From NCBI GenBank assembly GCA_016934095.1, contig JAFGTO010000249.1:1-6719 (forward strand): a stretch of DNA of 6,719 nt. The letters run 5' to 3'. Position 1 is the first letter of the stretch; each line of letters starts with the position of its first letter. Shown in pieces: positions 1 to 6,637 of the stretch. The DNA comes from Candidatus Glassiibacteriota bacterium (GTDB taxonomy: Bacteria > Gemmatimonadota > Glassbacteria > GWA2-58-10). The notes below the pieces were generated by a model. That model did no database searches and had not been told where the DNA came from. It was given only the letters and a program-made list of their open reading frames with translations. A program made the translations under genes and the position numbers.

Positions 1-100
1 CCCTACGAGTGCATCCTGCTACTGCTTAACGATTAAGAAACACCGCCGGGGCGGAAAATTCCTGAACTGAAAAACGATTTTAAAAGTTATGAAACAGCTT

Positions 101-144
101 CTAAAAAATAAAAAGGCCCGCCGTCTTGAATGATCCGGCAGGCC
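101..144 (-). terminator. Rho-independent terminator of the lysC-like gene
   Basis: Read on the minus strand, a 9-bp stem (arms 136-144 and 115-123, one G-U pair, 12-nt loop 124-135) is followed directly by a U-rich run complementary to the A tract at 102-114. Stem plus U tract lies about 70-115 nt past the lysC stop codon and has no competing gene on the minus strand, so it is the likely transcript end. On the plus strand the same stem is followed by a less regular T-rich stretch (145-155), so weak bidirectional activity is possible. Confidence 0.85.
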
Positions 145-184
145 TTGTCTTTATTAAAAAACCCGGGCTCCTCTATCAGACCGC

Positions 185-206
185 CCCGCCGGTACGTGCC
201 GGCGGG
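185..206 (-). terminator. GC-rich hairpin just after lysC stop
   Basis: A perfect 8-bp GC stem (185-192 with 199-206) closes a 6-nt loop, starting only 10 nt after the lysC stop codon. On the minus strand it is not followed immediately by a U tract; a run of six U occurs about 20 nt further on (around 156-161). It may protect the 3' end of the mRNA or act as the first of two tandem terminators with the hairpin at 115-144. The stem is directly visible; the role is inferred. Confidence 0.5.
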
Positions 207-215
207 CCAGCCATG

Positions 216-1556
216 TCAGCTTATGCAGGCATAGTACAGAGCCTTGATCGCCCTCTCGGCATCCTTGTCATCCACCATGAAAGTGATATTGATCTCGGAG
301 CTGCCCTGGGAGATCATCTCCACGTTCACCCCTGCGGTCCCCAGGGTGCTGAAAACCTTGCCCGAGACTCCCGGGGTGTGGCGCATCCCCTCGCCGACCA
401 CGCAGATGACAGTCTTGTTGCGGTCCGCCGTAACATCGGCGAACTCCTGCAGCTCTTCGACAATCTTGTCCAGGTTGCGGCTGTTGTTGACAGTCAGCGA
501 CACGCTGACCTCGCTGGTGGCCACCACGTCCACATCGGTATCATACTTGGCGAACACCTCGAACAGCCTGGCCAGGTAGCCTGATGCGCCCAGCATCCTG
601 GTGGACTCGATGTCCACCCGGATGACTCCGGTCTTGGAGGCCAGGGCCTTGATCACTTTGCCGTGCTTGATCCGCTCGTTGCGGATGATGGTGCCCGGCA
701 GCTCCGGGGCGAAAGAATTCAGGATGTTGACCGGGATGTCCTTGCGCATGGCCGGCTCGATAGTCTTGGGATGCAGCACCCGCGCGCCGAAAGAGGCCAG
801 CTCCTTGGCCTCATCGAACGAGATATACTCCAGCCGCTCGGCATCCTGGATCAGCCTGGGGTCGGCGCAGCGCATCCCGCTGACATCGGTCCAGATCTGG
901 ATCTCCTCCACCCCGAAAGCGGCGCCGACCAGGGCGGCGGTATAATCGCTGCCGCCGCGGCCCAGGGTGGTTATCCGTCCGTCGGGTGTCTTGCCGACAA
1001 ACCCGGGGACCACCAGGGTGCGCTCCTCCTCGCGCAGGCCATCGAGGACTTTGTCCTCCAGGCCGGCCGGGACGTTGGCATCCTGGAAGTCCTCATCGGT
1101 GACTATACCCAGCTCATCCACGTCAACGCAACGGGCCGGCCTGCCTTTCTTTTCGAGCACCGCGGCCATGATCCGGCTGGAAAGCCTCTCGCCGAACGAG
1201 AACACCTCGTCGAGAAACTCGCAGTAGGGGCGCTCCCTGTTGTCCAGGGCGGCGAGGAGCTTGTCCCAGGCGGGCGAGATGATATCCCAGTCGAGTCCCA
1301 GCTCCTTGATGATCTTTTCGTGCTTGAGACGGATCGCGTCCAGGTTGGGCTGATAGGGCTTCCCGGCATGTGCCAGCGAGGCCATGGTCTCGAGCTGGTC
1401 GGTGATCTTGGCCTCGCCCTTCTCGGAGACGCCTACCGCGGAAACTACTACCAGCGGCCTCTTTTCCCCGGCCGCGAGGATGATCTCCACCACGGAAAGA
1501 ATACGCTCGGCGGTGGCGACCGAGGTGCCGCCGAACTTCATCACGATGCGTCCCAT
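216..1556 (-). CDS. lysC: Aspartate kinase (aspartokinase III-like), monofunctional
   Basis: This enzyme phosphorylates L-aspartate with ATP to aspartyl-4-phosphate, the first step toward lysine/diaminopimelate, threonine and methionine, in the cytoplasm. The 446-aa product has the full family layout. The amino-acid-kinase domain carries KFGGTS at residues 7-12, FGERLS at 121-126, the substrate loop TLGRGGSD at 197-204, WTDVSGMRCADPR at 222-234 and FGARVLHPKTI at 256-266. Two C-terminal ACT domains follow (about 310-375 and 381-446), including TSEVSVSLT at 347-355. No homoserine dehydrogenase domain is fused. Length and the TSEVSVSLT region resemble the lysine-sensitive E. coli AKIII more than Bacillus-type enzymes with an internal beta-subunit start. 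Lysine feedback through the ACT domains is therefore likely but not proven. The ATG at 1556 is preceded by GGAG with a 5-nt spacer, which favours it over the in-frame Met at residue 6. The gene appears to be its own transcription unit, with promoters in the gap upstream and a terminator downstream. Confidence 0.96.
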   Translation of the reverse strand: MGRIVMKFGGTSVATAERILSVVEIILAAGEKRPLVVVSAVGVSEKGEAKITDQLETMASLAHAGKPYQPNLDAIRLKHEKIIKELGLDWDIISPAWDKLLAALDNRERPYCEFLDEVFSFGERLSSRIMAAVLEKKGRPARCVDVDELGIVTDEDFQDANVPAGLEDKVLDGLREEERTLVVPGFVGKTPDGRITTLGRGGSDYTAALVGAAFGVEEIQIWTDVSGMRCADPRLIQDAERLEYISFDEAKELASFGARVLHPKTIEPAMRKDIPVNILNSFAPELPGTIIRNERIKHGKVIKALASKTGVIRVDIESTRMLGASGYLARLFEVFAKYDTDVDVVATSEVSVSLTVNNSRNLDKIVEELQEFADVTADRNKTVICVVGEGMRHTPGVSGKVFSTLGTAGVNVEMISQGSSEINITFMVDDKDAERAIKALYYACIS

Positions 1557-1561
1557 GATTT

Positions 1562-1565
1562 CTCC
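1562..1565 (-). promoter_or_regulatory. Ribosome binding site of lysC
   Basis: GGAG on the minus strand lies 5 nt before the ATG at 1556 and decides the start codon. A short complementary CUC lies just upstream (CUC-UGUG-GAG), so the site could be weakly masked by a 3-bp local stem. That masking is speculative. Confidence 0.75.
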
Positions 1566-1589
1566 ACAGAGTCTGAAAGCTCGTTGAAA

Positions 1590-1618
1590 AATACAAATTT
1601 AGGGAATATAGCTCTCAA
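1590..1618 (-). promoter_or_regulatory. Candidate proximal lysC promoter
   Basis: On the minus strand, TTGAGA (1613-1618, five of six to the -35 consensus) is followed after 17 nt by TGTATT (1590-1595, four of six to the -10 consensus). Transcription would begin near 1583 and give a leader of about 25-30 nt that excludes the long hairpin. It is weaker than the distal candidate and may be chance in AT-rich DNA. Confidence 0.3.
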
Positions 1619-1637
1619 GGGCAGTCCAAGTTGGCAA

Positions 1638-1675
1638 TGAAGACTCCCCATGAGCACGCTCAAGGAGAGTCTTCA
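1638..1675. repeat. Long near-perfect hairpin in the lysC leader
   Basis: A 12-bp stem (1638-1649 with 1664-1675) with one non-Watson-Crick position is capped, after a single mismatch, by a further 4-bp stem (1651-1654 with 1659-1662) and a tetraloop. In the minus-strand RNA the odd pair is a U-G wobble, so the fold is stable in the lysC leader direction. On the plus strand it is followed by AACC then six T, which resembles a weak terminator, but no plus-strand gene lies upstream to need one. It may be a lysC leader regulatory element or a transcript insulator. Confidence 0.65.
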
Positions 1676-1713
1676 ACCTTTTTTCAACGGCCCTCTTAAA
1701 AAACTTAAAGTTA

Positions 1714-1742
1714 ATAATAATAAATTATTCCGATAATTTCAA
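1714..1742 (-). promoter_or_regulatory. Strong sigma70-type promoter candidate for lysC
   Basis: On the minus strand, TTGAAA (1737-1742) and TATTAT (1714-1719) each match the consensus at five of six positions, with the ideal 17-nt spacer (1720-1736), in the most AT-rich stretch of the window. Transcription would begin near 1706-1708 and produce a leader of about 150 nt containing the hairpin at 1638-1675 and both arms of the 10-bp inverted repeat. The promoter lies downstream of the large gene's stop, which supports separate transcription of lysC. Confidence 0.6.
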
Positions 1743-1748
1743 CAACAC

Positions 1749-1817
1749 AAAAATCCTGCCTGGCGAAGGGACCCGTAAGGGCCGCCGTTGTCGAAGACTC
1801 CGGCGCGGCAGGCCGCG
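1749..1817 (-). terminator. Probable terminator region of the large cyclase-like gene
   Basis: About 25 nt past the stop codon at 1840-1842 the minus strand is rich in GC stems. A 6-bp long-range stem (arms 1807-1812 and 1755-1760) encloses smaller stems, including one of GGCG/CGCC arms (1762-1765 with 1783-1786). The long-range stem is followed by A then five U (1749-1753) and a U/G-rich run. A competing 5-bp tetraloop hairpin sits at 1804-1817. The branched form is less typical than a simple terminator, hence moderate confidence. Confidence 0.45.
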
Positions 1818-1839
1818 GGGATTACGCTCGCTAGCCAAT

Positions 1840-4800
1840 TCAATCTGACAGTTTCCCGGCTACGCTGTCGCAGAAATCCCCGAACTGCTTGCTGCCGGTC
1901 TTCCCGGCCAGCTCTCTCAGCTCCCGGTACAGCTTTCTGACTTCCTCCGAGGTATCGCTCCGGCGCTCGAGCCGGTAGCGGATCAGCTCGCGCAGGCTGT
2001 ACATCAGGTTCTCCGGCTGGCCAGCCTCGCGGGTCAGCTTCACCGAGTCCTCGAGCATCGCGGCGCAGGCCTCCACCTGTTCCCCGGCTGACCCGGGGTC
2101 CTGCAGGATATCCACCGCCACGTTGCGCAGGGCCCAGCCCATGCCGAAAACATCATCCAGCACGCGGCTCAGCTCCAGGGCCTGCTCGTGGAATTGCCTG
2201 GCGGCCTTGTAATCGCCCAGCTCGCGCTGGATCTCTCCCAGCAGGTTCGCCAGGTCCATGCGCTGAAGGTCCCAGCCGCCTTTGCCGGCCAGTTCGTATG
2301 CCGGCTGCAGGACTTCCAAGGCCTCCTGGTGATTGCCGAGGTGGTGGAGCACCTCGCCGAGGTTGTAGCTCGTGCCCACCTCGAACTGTTTGTAGCCGAT
2401 TTTCCGGGCAATGTCCAGGGCCCTCCGGTACCAGGGCTCGGCTTCGCTGAAATTTTCCATGAACACGTGGCTTTCGCCGATGTTGAACATAAGCCCTGCC
2501 AGCTCGCGGGTCTCGCCCACCAGCATCTGCAGGGCGTAAAGCTGCTCGGAGAGCATGTCCAGGGCCTCCTGGTTGCGGCCCTGGTCATTGGCTACCACCG
2601 CCATGTTGTTGCGGATCATCACCTCGGTTTTCAGGTCCCCGATGGAGCGTGCAAGGCTCAGCGCCTGCTCGAAATAAGGCATGGCTTCATCCAGCTTGAA
2701 ACTCTTCATCAGCGACAGGCCGATGCTGTTGAGGATCAGGGCCCGGATTTTCTTGAACTTGTTTTCCTGCTCGTCCTCGACCTGCCCGAGCGCCTCCCGG
2801 TAAATCCCGATGGCCTCCTTGAACTTGCCCTGGCGGTGAAGGACACTGCCGCGGTTGCGCATCAGCGAGGCGAAAAAGATCCGGTCTTCCGGGACCAGGT
2901 CCCTGGACTCGATGCTGCGCGTAAAAGCTTCCTCCGCCTGTTCCAGCAGGGCCAGGGCCTGCTCGCGCTCGCCGAGCTCGAGGTGAGTGCGCGCCTTGTC
3001 GTTGAGGATCTCGGCCAGTCTGCCCTGGTCTGCGGTCAGCCCGGCGGCCTCGGCGAAATGTTCGAGCGCCCGGCGGTAATCGCCCTCCCCGGCGCGCTGG
3101 AAACAGGTGCAGCCTTCATTATAGCAGGCACCGGCCCGGGTCTCGTTGTCCCCGGCTGCGGCAGCCAGCCCGGCCAGGTCGCCGAAATCCTTGAGGGCTT
3201 CATCGTACTTGCCCAGCAGCAGCTTGACCTGCCCGCGGTCATCCAGCATGGTCATTTTGCGCTCGAGGCTCCGGCTGACTTTGTACTCGTCGAGGATTTT
3301 CTCGATACGGTCGAAAAGCAGCAGGCTTTTCTCGTTGTCGAACACATCCTTGGCCAGCCTGCCGGCCTCGAGGTAGTGCTCGCAGGACTTGTCCGGGACC
3401 TCGGCATTGGAAAAATGCAGGGCGGTCAGCAGGGCTTTTTCGAAGCTGTTGGCCAGGTCGGTCTTCTCGAACACCCCGGCCACTTCCCGGTGCAGACGCT
3501 TGCGCAGGCTGGGCACCAGCTCCTGGTAAAGCTTCTCGCCGATCAGCGCCCGCTTGAAAGCATAGACCCAGTCCGGGTCCTTTTCATTCTCGAGCCGGGT
3601 GATCTCCTGGCCGGTAAGGTGCTCGAAGATCTCCTCCAGGCTGCTGTCTGCGAACAGGTTGTCCGTATCCACCGCCGGCAAAAACTGGCGGATGATGATG
3701 TAGCGCAGGATGTTGCCCAGCACGCTGGAGTACTGGATCGCCGAGAGCTCGGTCCTGGGCAGGCGGCTGATGCGGTCCTCGATCACGCCCTGGATCTTGG
3801 TGGGAATGGTTATGTTGCGGAAATTTTCCGCGTCGAAGCGCAGGCAGCGGCCATCGACAACCGTGATCAGCTCCTGCTCGATCATCTTGTTGCAGAACTC
3901 GATGATAAAAAACGGGTTGCTCTCCAGCTCCTTCTCCAGCTTCTCCCTGATCTCGACCGGTACATCGCCCTTGGATTTCCCGGCTTCGATCCCCATCACC
4001 AGGCGGGCCAGGCTGACAATCGCCTTTGTTTTCAACAGTCCGGGCTTGAGAACGTGCCTTTCGACCGGTATCTGCTCATCCAGCAGCAGCCCGAGCTGTT
4101 CTTCCTGGCGGGCGTTGACACAGACCACCAGGCCGGCTCCCACCCGGCCGATGAGATAGCTCAACAGGTGCAGGCTGTTGCGGTCTGCCCACTGGAGGTC
4201 ATCGATGCAGAGGAAAAGCACGCCGCCCTTGCCGAGGCGGGCGAGCTCGGCGGCGAAAATATCGCCGACCCGCTCATAGAAGATGTTGCGGCGTGCCTCC
4301 GGGTCCAGCGCAGCGGAAAACCCGGTTTCCGGCACCTCCACGCCGATGAACGAGGCGATCACCGGGGCCTGCTCCACCACCTGCGGGCCCCCGCTGCCCA
4401 GCCGGGCCAGCACCTGGGCGATTTTGTCCCGCTTGACCCCGGCCGGGTCCACGTTGTTGATCCTGAATACCTGCTCCTTGAGGATGCGGATAAAAGGGTA
4501 ATAAGGGTATGCTCCCTCATCGGTGTGGGCCTCCTCCGCGGGGGCCTCTGCGACAGTTTCAGCCCCCGGGGTCTCGCCCTGGTACCAGGAGTAGCATTCT
4601 CCGAAATAGACCGGCCAGCCCTTGTCGAGCGCCCACCGGGCCAGCTCGGCGATGCGCCTGGTCTTGCCCACCCCGCTTTCGGCCACGAAGGAGATCATCT
4701 GAGCTTTTAAGGCTTTCCGCGAGGAGACCCCGGCCACCACGTCGAGGCATTCGGCCAGGAAACTGTCTTTGCGCATGGATGCCTCGCCGGCCACCACCCG

Positions 4801-6597
4801 GCCCTCCACAGTCACCAGCGGCACCCGCCTCAGGCGGGCGATAAACTCCCTGATAGACTCGACTTCGCCGCGCTCTTCCAGGCGGTAGATGTTCACCGGT
4901 TTCCGGAAGCCCTTGAGTCCGGCCTTTTTTACCGCCGGCTCCGGATGTATCAGGTGTTCCAGCTTCCGGCGGTGGGAGCCTATGGTGAACAGCGTACCCG
5001 AGGGGTAAACGAACCTTCCTTTTTTATCGGTCTCCATGGCTTCGTTCACCAGCCGTGCGGCCAGGTTACAGTCCGGCCCGATGATCGTTTCCTCGTTATT
5101 GATCAAATTATCGCCGGCCGGGCCCTGCAGCGCCTTGCCTATGCTCATCCCGCCGCGGATCTGCACCCGGTCGCCGAAACTCGTTTCCAGCTCGCGCTTG
5201 AGGTCGCGCCAGGTGTTCCAGAGGACTTCCGAGTAATAGCGGTCCATGCCACGCTTTTCCGAGAACATCGTGCCCAGCACGCCCATCAGGTTGAAATCAC
5301 CCTTGGGAAAGATGTTGTACTTGTAGTGAATTCCGTAGTTCAGCATGACCCGGTGCACCTGGTCCGCCAGGTTGTCGAGCAGCCCGGGATCGGCCAGCAC
5401 GAAGTTGCAGAAGAGCACGCCGCTGTCCCGCACCGCAGAGCAGCTTTCATCCAGCAGGACATTCTTGTTGCCCTTGGGGCCCAGGTTCCGTGCAACGTGC
5501 AGCAGGAGCTGCCTGCCGCTCAGGCTGCGCTCGACTTCCTGGAACTGCCCGACCAGCCCGTCGAGCTTGCCTTTCTTGCCCTCCAGGTCCAGGCCGGCGA
5601 TCTCCGGGGTGAGCAGGTCGGTGAAATCGCTGCGGATGCGGATGCGGGAGCATAAATCCTCGACAAACGGGCTCAGTTTTTCCATCCCGGAATCCCGGAT
5701 AACCACCTTGTGATACTTTTTCTGGAGGCCCGAAACAGCCAGGTCTGCCATTTCCAGGCCCAGCCATCTCCCATCGGCCAGCTCGGCCAGCTTCCCGTAG
5801 CAGTGCTCATCGATCCCGGTCCCTTTCACCTCCGGGACATCCTCCGCCACCGGGTCATCGCTTCCGCCCACTTTTTCGGCCCCTGCCGCCAGCTTGCCGG
5901 TATTACCCCAGGTGATCCTGGCCCGGACCCTTTGGCCGTAGAAACCGCTCCTGGCTTCAGGGTCGAAAACCAGGCCGCCGCTGGCCTTTACCACCAGCTC
6001 GTCGATAAATGCCTGGATTTTCTCCTGGTGGGGTTTGCCGGCGAGCTTTTCGCGCAGCTCCCGGCGGACCTCGCGGGTGATCAGCGGCATGGCCGCCCGG
6101 ATGGAGAACATCACTTTCAAGGCGGTCAGGCCCCGGTCGCCCTCGGCCGGCTCCTTGCGGAAGTGATCCAGGATAATCCCCATCTTATTCAGGCAGTAGC
6201 GGTTGAGGATGCTCAGGTTCATGATGTCCCCGGCCTCTTCCTTGCCGAAACGGTCGGTGAGGAAAGTCAGCAGCGCTGTAAAACCGCTCACGTCGGAAAA
6301 GAAAAAATAGCTCCCCCCGCTGTCCGGGTTTTTCAGGTAACCCAGGATAGCATCGCCGCCGCGCTCCGAGATACCGTATTCGGCCTGGCGCGCCGGGACA
6401 AACAGGCGGAGGTTGCGGTAGACATTCCCCAGGTAGATCAGCATACGGTCGAGGTCGCCGGTTTCGAGCCGCTCCAGGCGGCCGCTGCGGTAGGCCTCGG
6501 CCCAGGCCGGCCTGACATGCCTGAGGATCTCCTCGACAGTCCGGTCGGCCGCCGGCATTTCCGCAGTCCCGGCAGCGATGGTTTTTCTCCTGATCAT
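1840..6597 (-). CDS. ADCY10-like protein: tandem cyclase domains, STAND/AAA NTPase, TPR repeats
   Basis: This 1585-aa protein is probably cytoplasmic: I see no signal peptide or membrane span. A roughly 95-residue N-terminal helical region precedes cyclase homology domain C1, recognisable by FSDVSGF (100-106, metal Asp102). C2 spans about 392-575, with FCNF (396-399, Asn where the metal Asp would sit), KGD (432-434), GGMSIGKALQG (482-492) and NLAAR (511-515), which supplies the Asn/Arg pair that stabilises the transition state. The sequence then runs through KGFRKPVNIY into a P-loop NTPase. That domain shows Walker A AESGVGKT (639-646), Walker B LFLCIDDLQWAD (794-805), the SNPFF motif (893-897) and a winged-helix-like segment. 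About ten TPR repeats fill 1114-1522. Order and length match soluble adenylyl cyclase (about 1600 aa). C1 lacks the usual lysine/second-Asp segment, so cAMP synthesis is uncertain; NTP-driven signalling or scaffolding is the alternative. A low-complexity Ala/Glu linker lies at about 673-694. The ATG is supported by GGAAAG 8 nt upstream. Confidence 0.93.
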   Translation of the reverse strand: MIRRKTIAAGTAEMPAADRTVEEILRHVRPAWAEAYRSGRLERLETGDLDRMLIYLGNVYRNLRLFVPARQAEYGISERGGDAILGYLKNPDSGGSYFFFSDVSGFTALLTFLTDRFGKEEAGDIMNLSILNRYCLNKMGIILDHFRKEPAEGDRGLTALKVMFSIRAAMPLITREVRRELREKLAGKPHQEKIQAFIDELVVKASGGLVFDPEARSGFYGQRVRARITWGNTGKLAAGAEKVGGSDDPVAEDVPEVKGTGIDEHCYGKLAELADGRWLGLEMADLAVSGLQKKYHKVVIRDSGMEKLSPFVEDLCSRIRIRSDFTDLLTPEIAGLDLEGKKGKLDGLVGQFQEVERSLSGRQLLLHVARNLGPKGNKNVLLDESCSAVRDSGVLFCNFVLADPGLLDNLADQVHRVMLNYGIHYKYNIFPKGDFNLMGVLGTMFSEKRGMDRYYSEVLWNTWRDLKRELETSFGDRVQIRGGMSIGKALQGPAGDNLINNEETIIGPDCNLAARLVNEAMETDKKGRFVYPSGTLFTIGSHRRKLEHLIHPEPAVKKAGLKGFRKPVNIYRLEERGEVESIREFIARLRRVPLVTVEGRVVAGEASMRKDSFLAECLDVVAGVSSRKALKAQMISFVAESGVGKTRRIAELARWALDKGWPVYFGECYSWYQGETPGAETVAEAPAEEAHTDEGAYPYYPFIRILKEQVFRINNVDPAGVKRDKIAQVLARLGSGGPQVVEQAPVIASFIGVEVPETGFSAALDPEARRNIFYERVGDIFAAELARLGKGGVLFLCIDDLQWADRNSLHLLSYLIGRVGAGLVVCVNARQEEQLGLLLDEQIPVERHVLKPGLLKTKAIVSLARLVMGIEAGKSKGDVPVEIREKLEKELESNPFFIIEFCNKMIEQELITVVDGRCLRFDAENFRNITIPTKIQGVIEDRISRLPRTELSAIQYSSVLGNILRYIIIRQFLPAVDTDNLFADSSLEEIFEHLTGQEITRLENEKDPDWVYAFKRALIGEKLYQELVPSLRKRLHREVAGVFEKTDLANSFEKALLTALHFSNAEVPDKSCEHYLEAGRLAKDVFDNEKSLLLFDRIEKILDEYKVSRSLERKMTMLDDRGQVKLLLGKYDEALKDFGDLAGLAAAAGDNETRAGACYNEGCTCFQRAGEGDYRRALEHFAEAAGLTADQGRLAEILNDKARTHLELGEREQALALLEQAEEAFTRSIESRDLVPEDRIFFASLMRNRGSVLHRQGKFKEAIGIYREALGQVEDEQENKFKKIRALILNSIGLSLMKSFKLDEAMPYFEQALSLARSIGDLKTEVMIRNNMAVVANDQGRNQEALDMLSEQLYALQMLVGETRELAGLMFNIGESHVFMENFSEAEPWYRRALDIARKIGYKQFEVGTSYNLGEVLHHLGNHQEALEVLQPAYELAGKGGWDLQRMDLANLLGEIQRELGDYKAARQFHEQALELSRVLDDVFGMGWALRNVAVDILQDPGSAGEQVEACAAMLEDSVKLTREAGQPENLMYSLRELIRYRLERRSDTSEEVRKLYRELRELAGKTGSKQFGDFCDSVAGKLSD

Positions 6598-6605
6598 CCG
6601 GCACT

Positions 6606-6611
6606 CTTTCC
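6606..6611 (-). promoter_or_regulatory. Ribosome binding site of the cyclase-like gene
   Basis: GGAAAG on the minus strand, within a longer purine run (6604-6616), lies 8 nt before the ATG at 6597 and supports that start. It sits in the short 3' exon left between the intron end and the gene. Confidence 0.65.
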
Positions 6612-6617
6612 TTTAAC

Positions 6618-6636
6618 AGAGGTTGAACCGGCCTCT
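6618..6636. repeat. 5-bp inverted repeat adjoining the intron 3' boundary
   Basis: AGAGG (6618-6622) and CCTCT (6632-6636) form a small stem with a 9-nt loop, beginning one base after the predicted intron end. It may be part of the original insertion site or simply a weak stem in the 5' leader of the cyclase-like mRNA. Confidence 0.35.
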
Positions 6637-6637
6637 A

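Larger units (their letters stand above)
1582..1689 (-). repeat. 10-bp inverted repeat enclosing a long hairpin
   Basis: CGTTGAAAAA at 1582-1591 is the exact reverse complement of TTTTTCAACG at 1680-1689. The two arms are separated by 88 nt that contain the long hairpin at 1638-1675. In a minus-strand transcript they would form a closing stem around that hairpin, giving a branched leader just upstream of the lysC start. Alternatively this 108-bp unit could be a small inverted-repeat mobile element (MITE-like). No target-site duplication is evident beyond the arms. Confidence 0.55.

Noticed and set aside
1..36. Possible C-terminal end of a plus-strand gene (open frame from the edge to TAA at 34-36)
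   Set aside because: Only eleven codons are visible, the other two plus frames are also open for similar or longer distances, and nothing identifies a product.
663..1640. 325-codon open frame on the plus strand opposite lysC
   Set aside because: It is antisense to an unmistakable aspartokinase, has no family motif, and runs into the hairpin region; it is a codon-bias shadow.
1541..1651. Leader peptide starting with ATG inside the hairpin and overlapping the lysC start
   Set aside because: It has no good ribosome binding site and is not enriched in lysine, threonine or methionine codons, so it does not look like an attenuator peptide.
1638..1684. Plus-strand Rho-independent terminator (hairpin followed by six T)
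   Set aside because: No plus-strand gene lies upstream within the window and the T run is separated from the stem by several bases, so a role in the minus-strand leader is more likely, though not excluded as a terminator of antisense transcripts.
1557..1710. Lysine riboswitch upstream of lysC
   Set aside because: I could not find the conserved lysine riboswitch core segments on the minus strand; the structure present is simpler.
2188..4710. 840-codon open frame on the plus strand opposite the cyclase-like gene
   Set aside because: It is fully antisense to a gene with clear conserved motifs throughout, shows no recognisable domain, and is explained by the low stop frequency opposite GC-rich codons.
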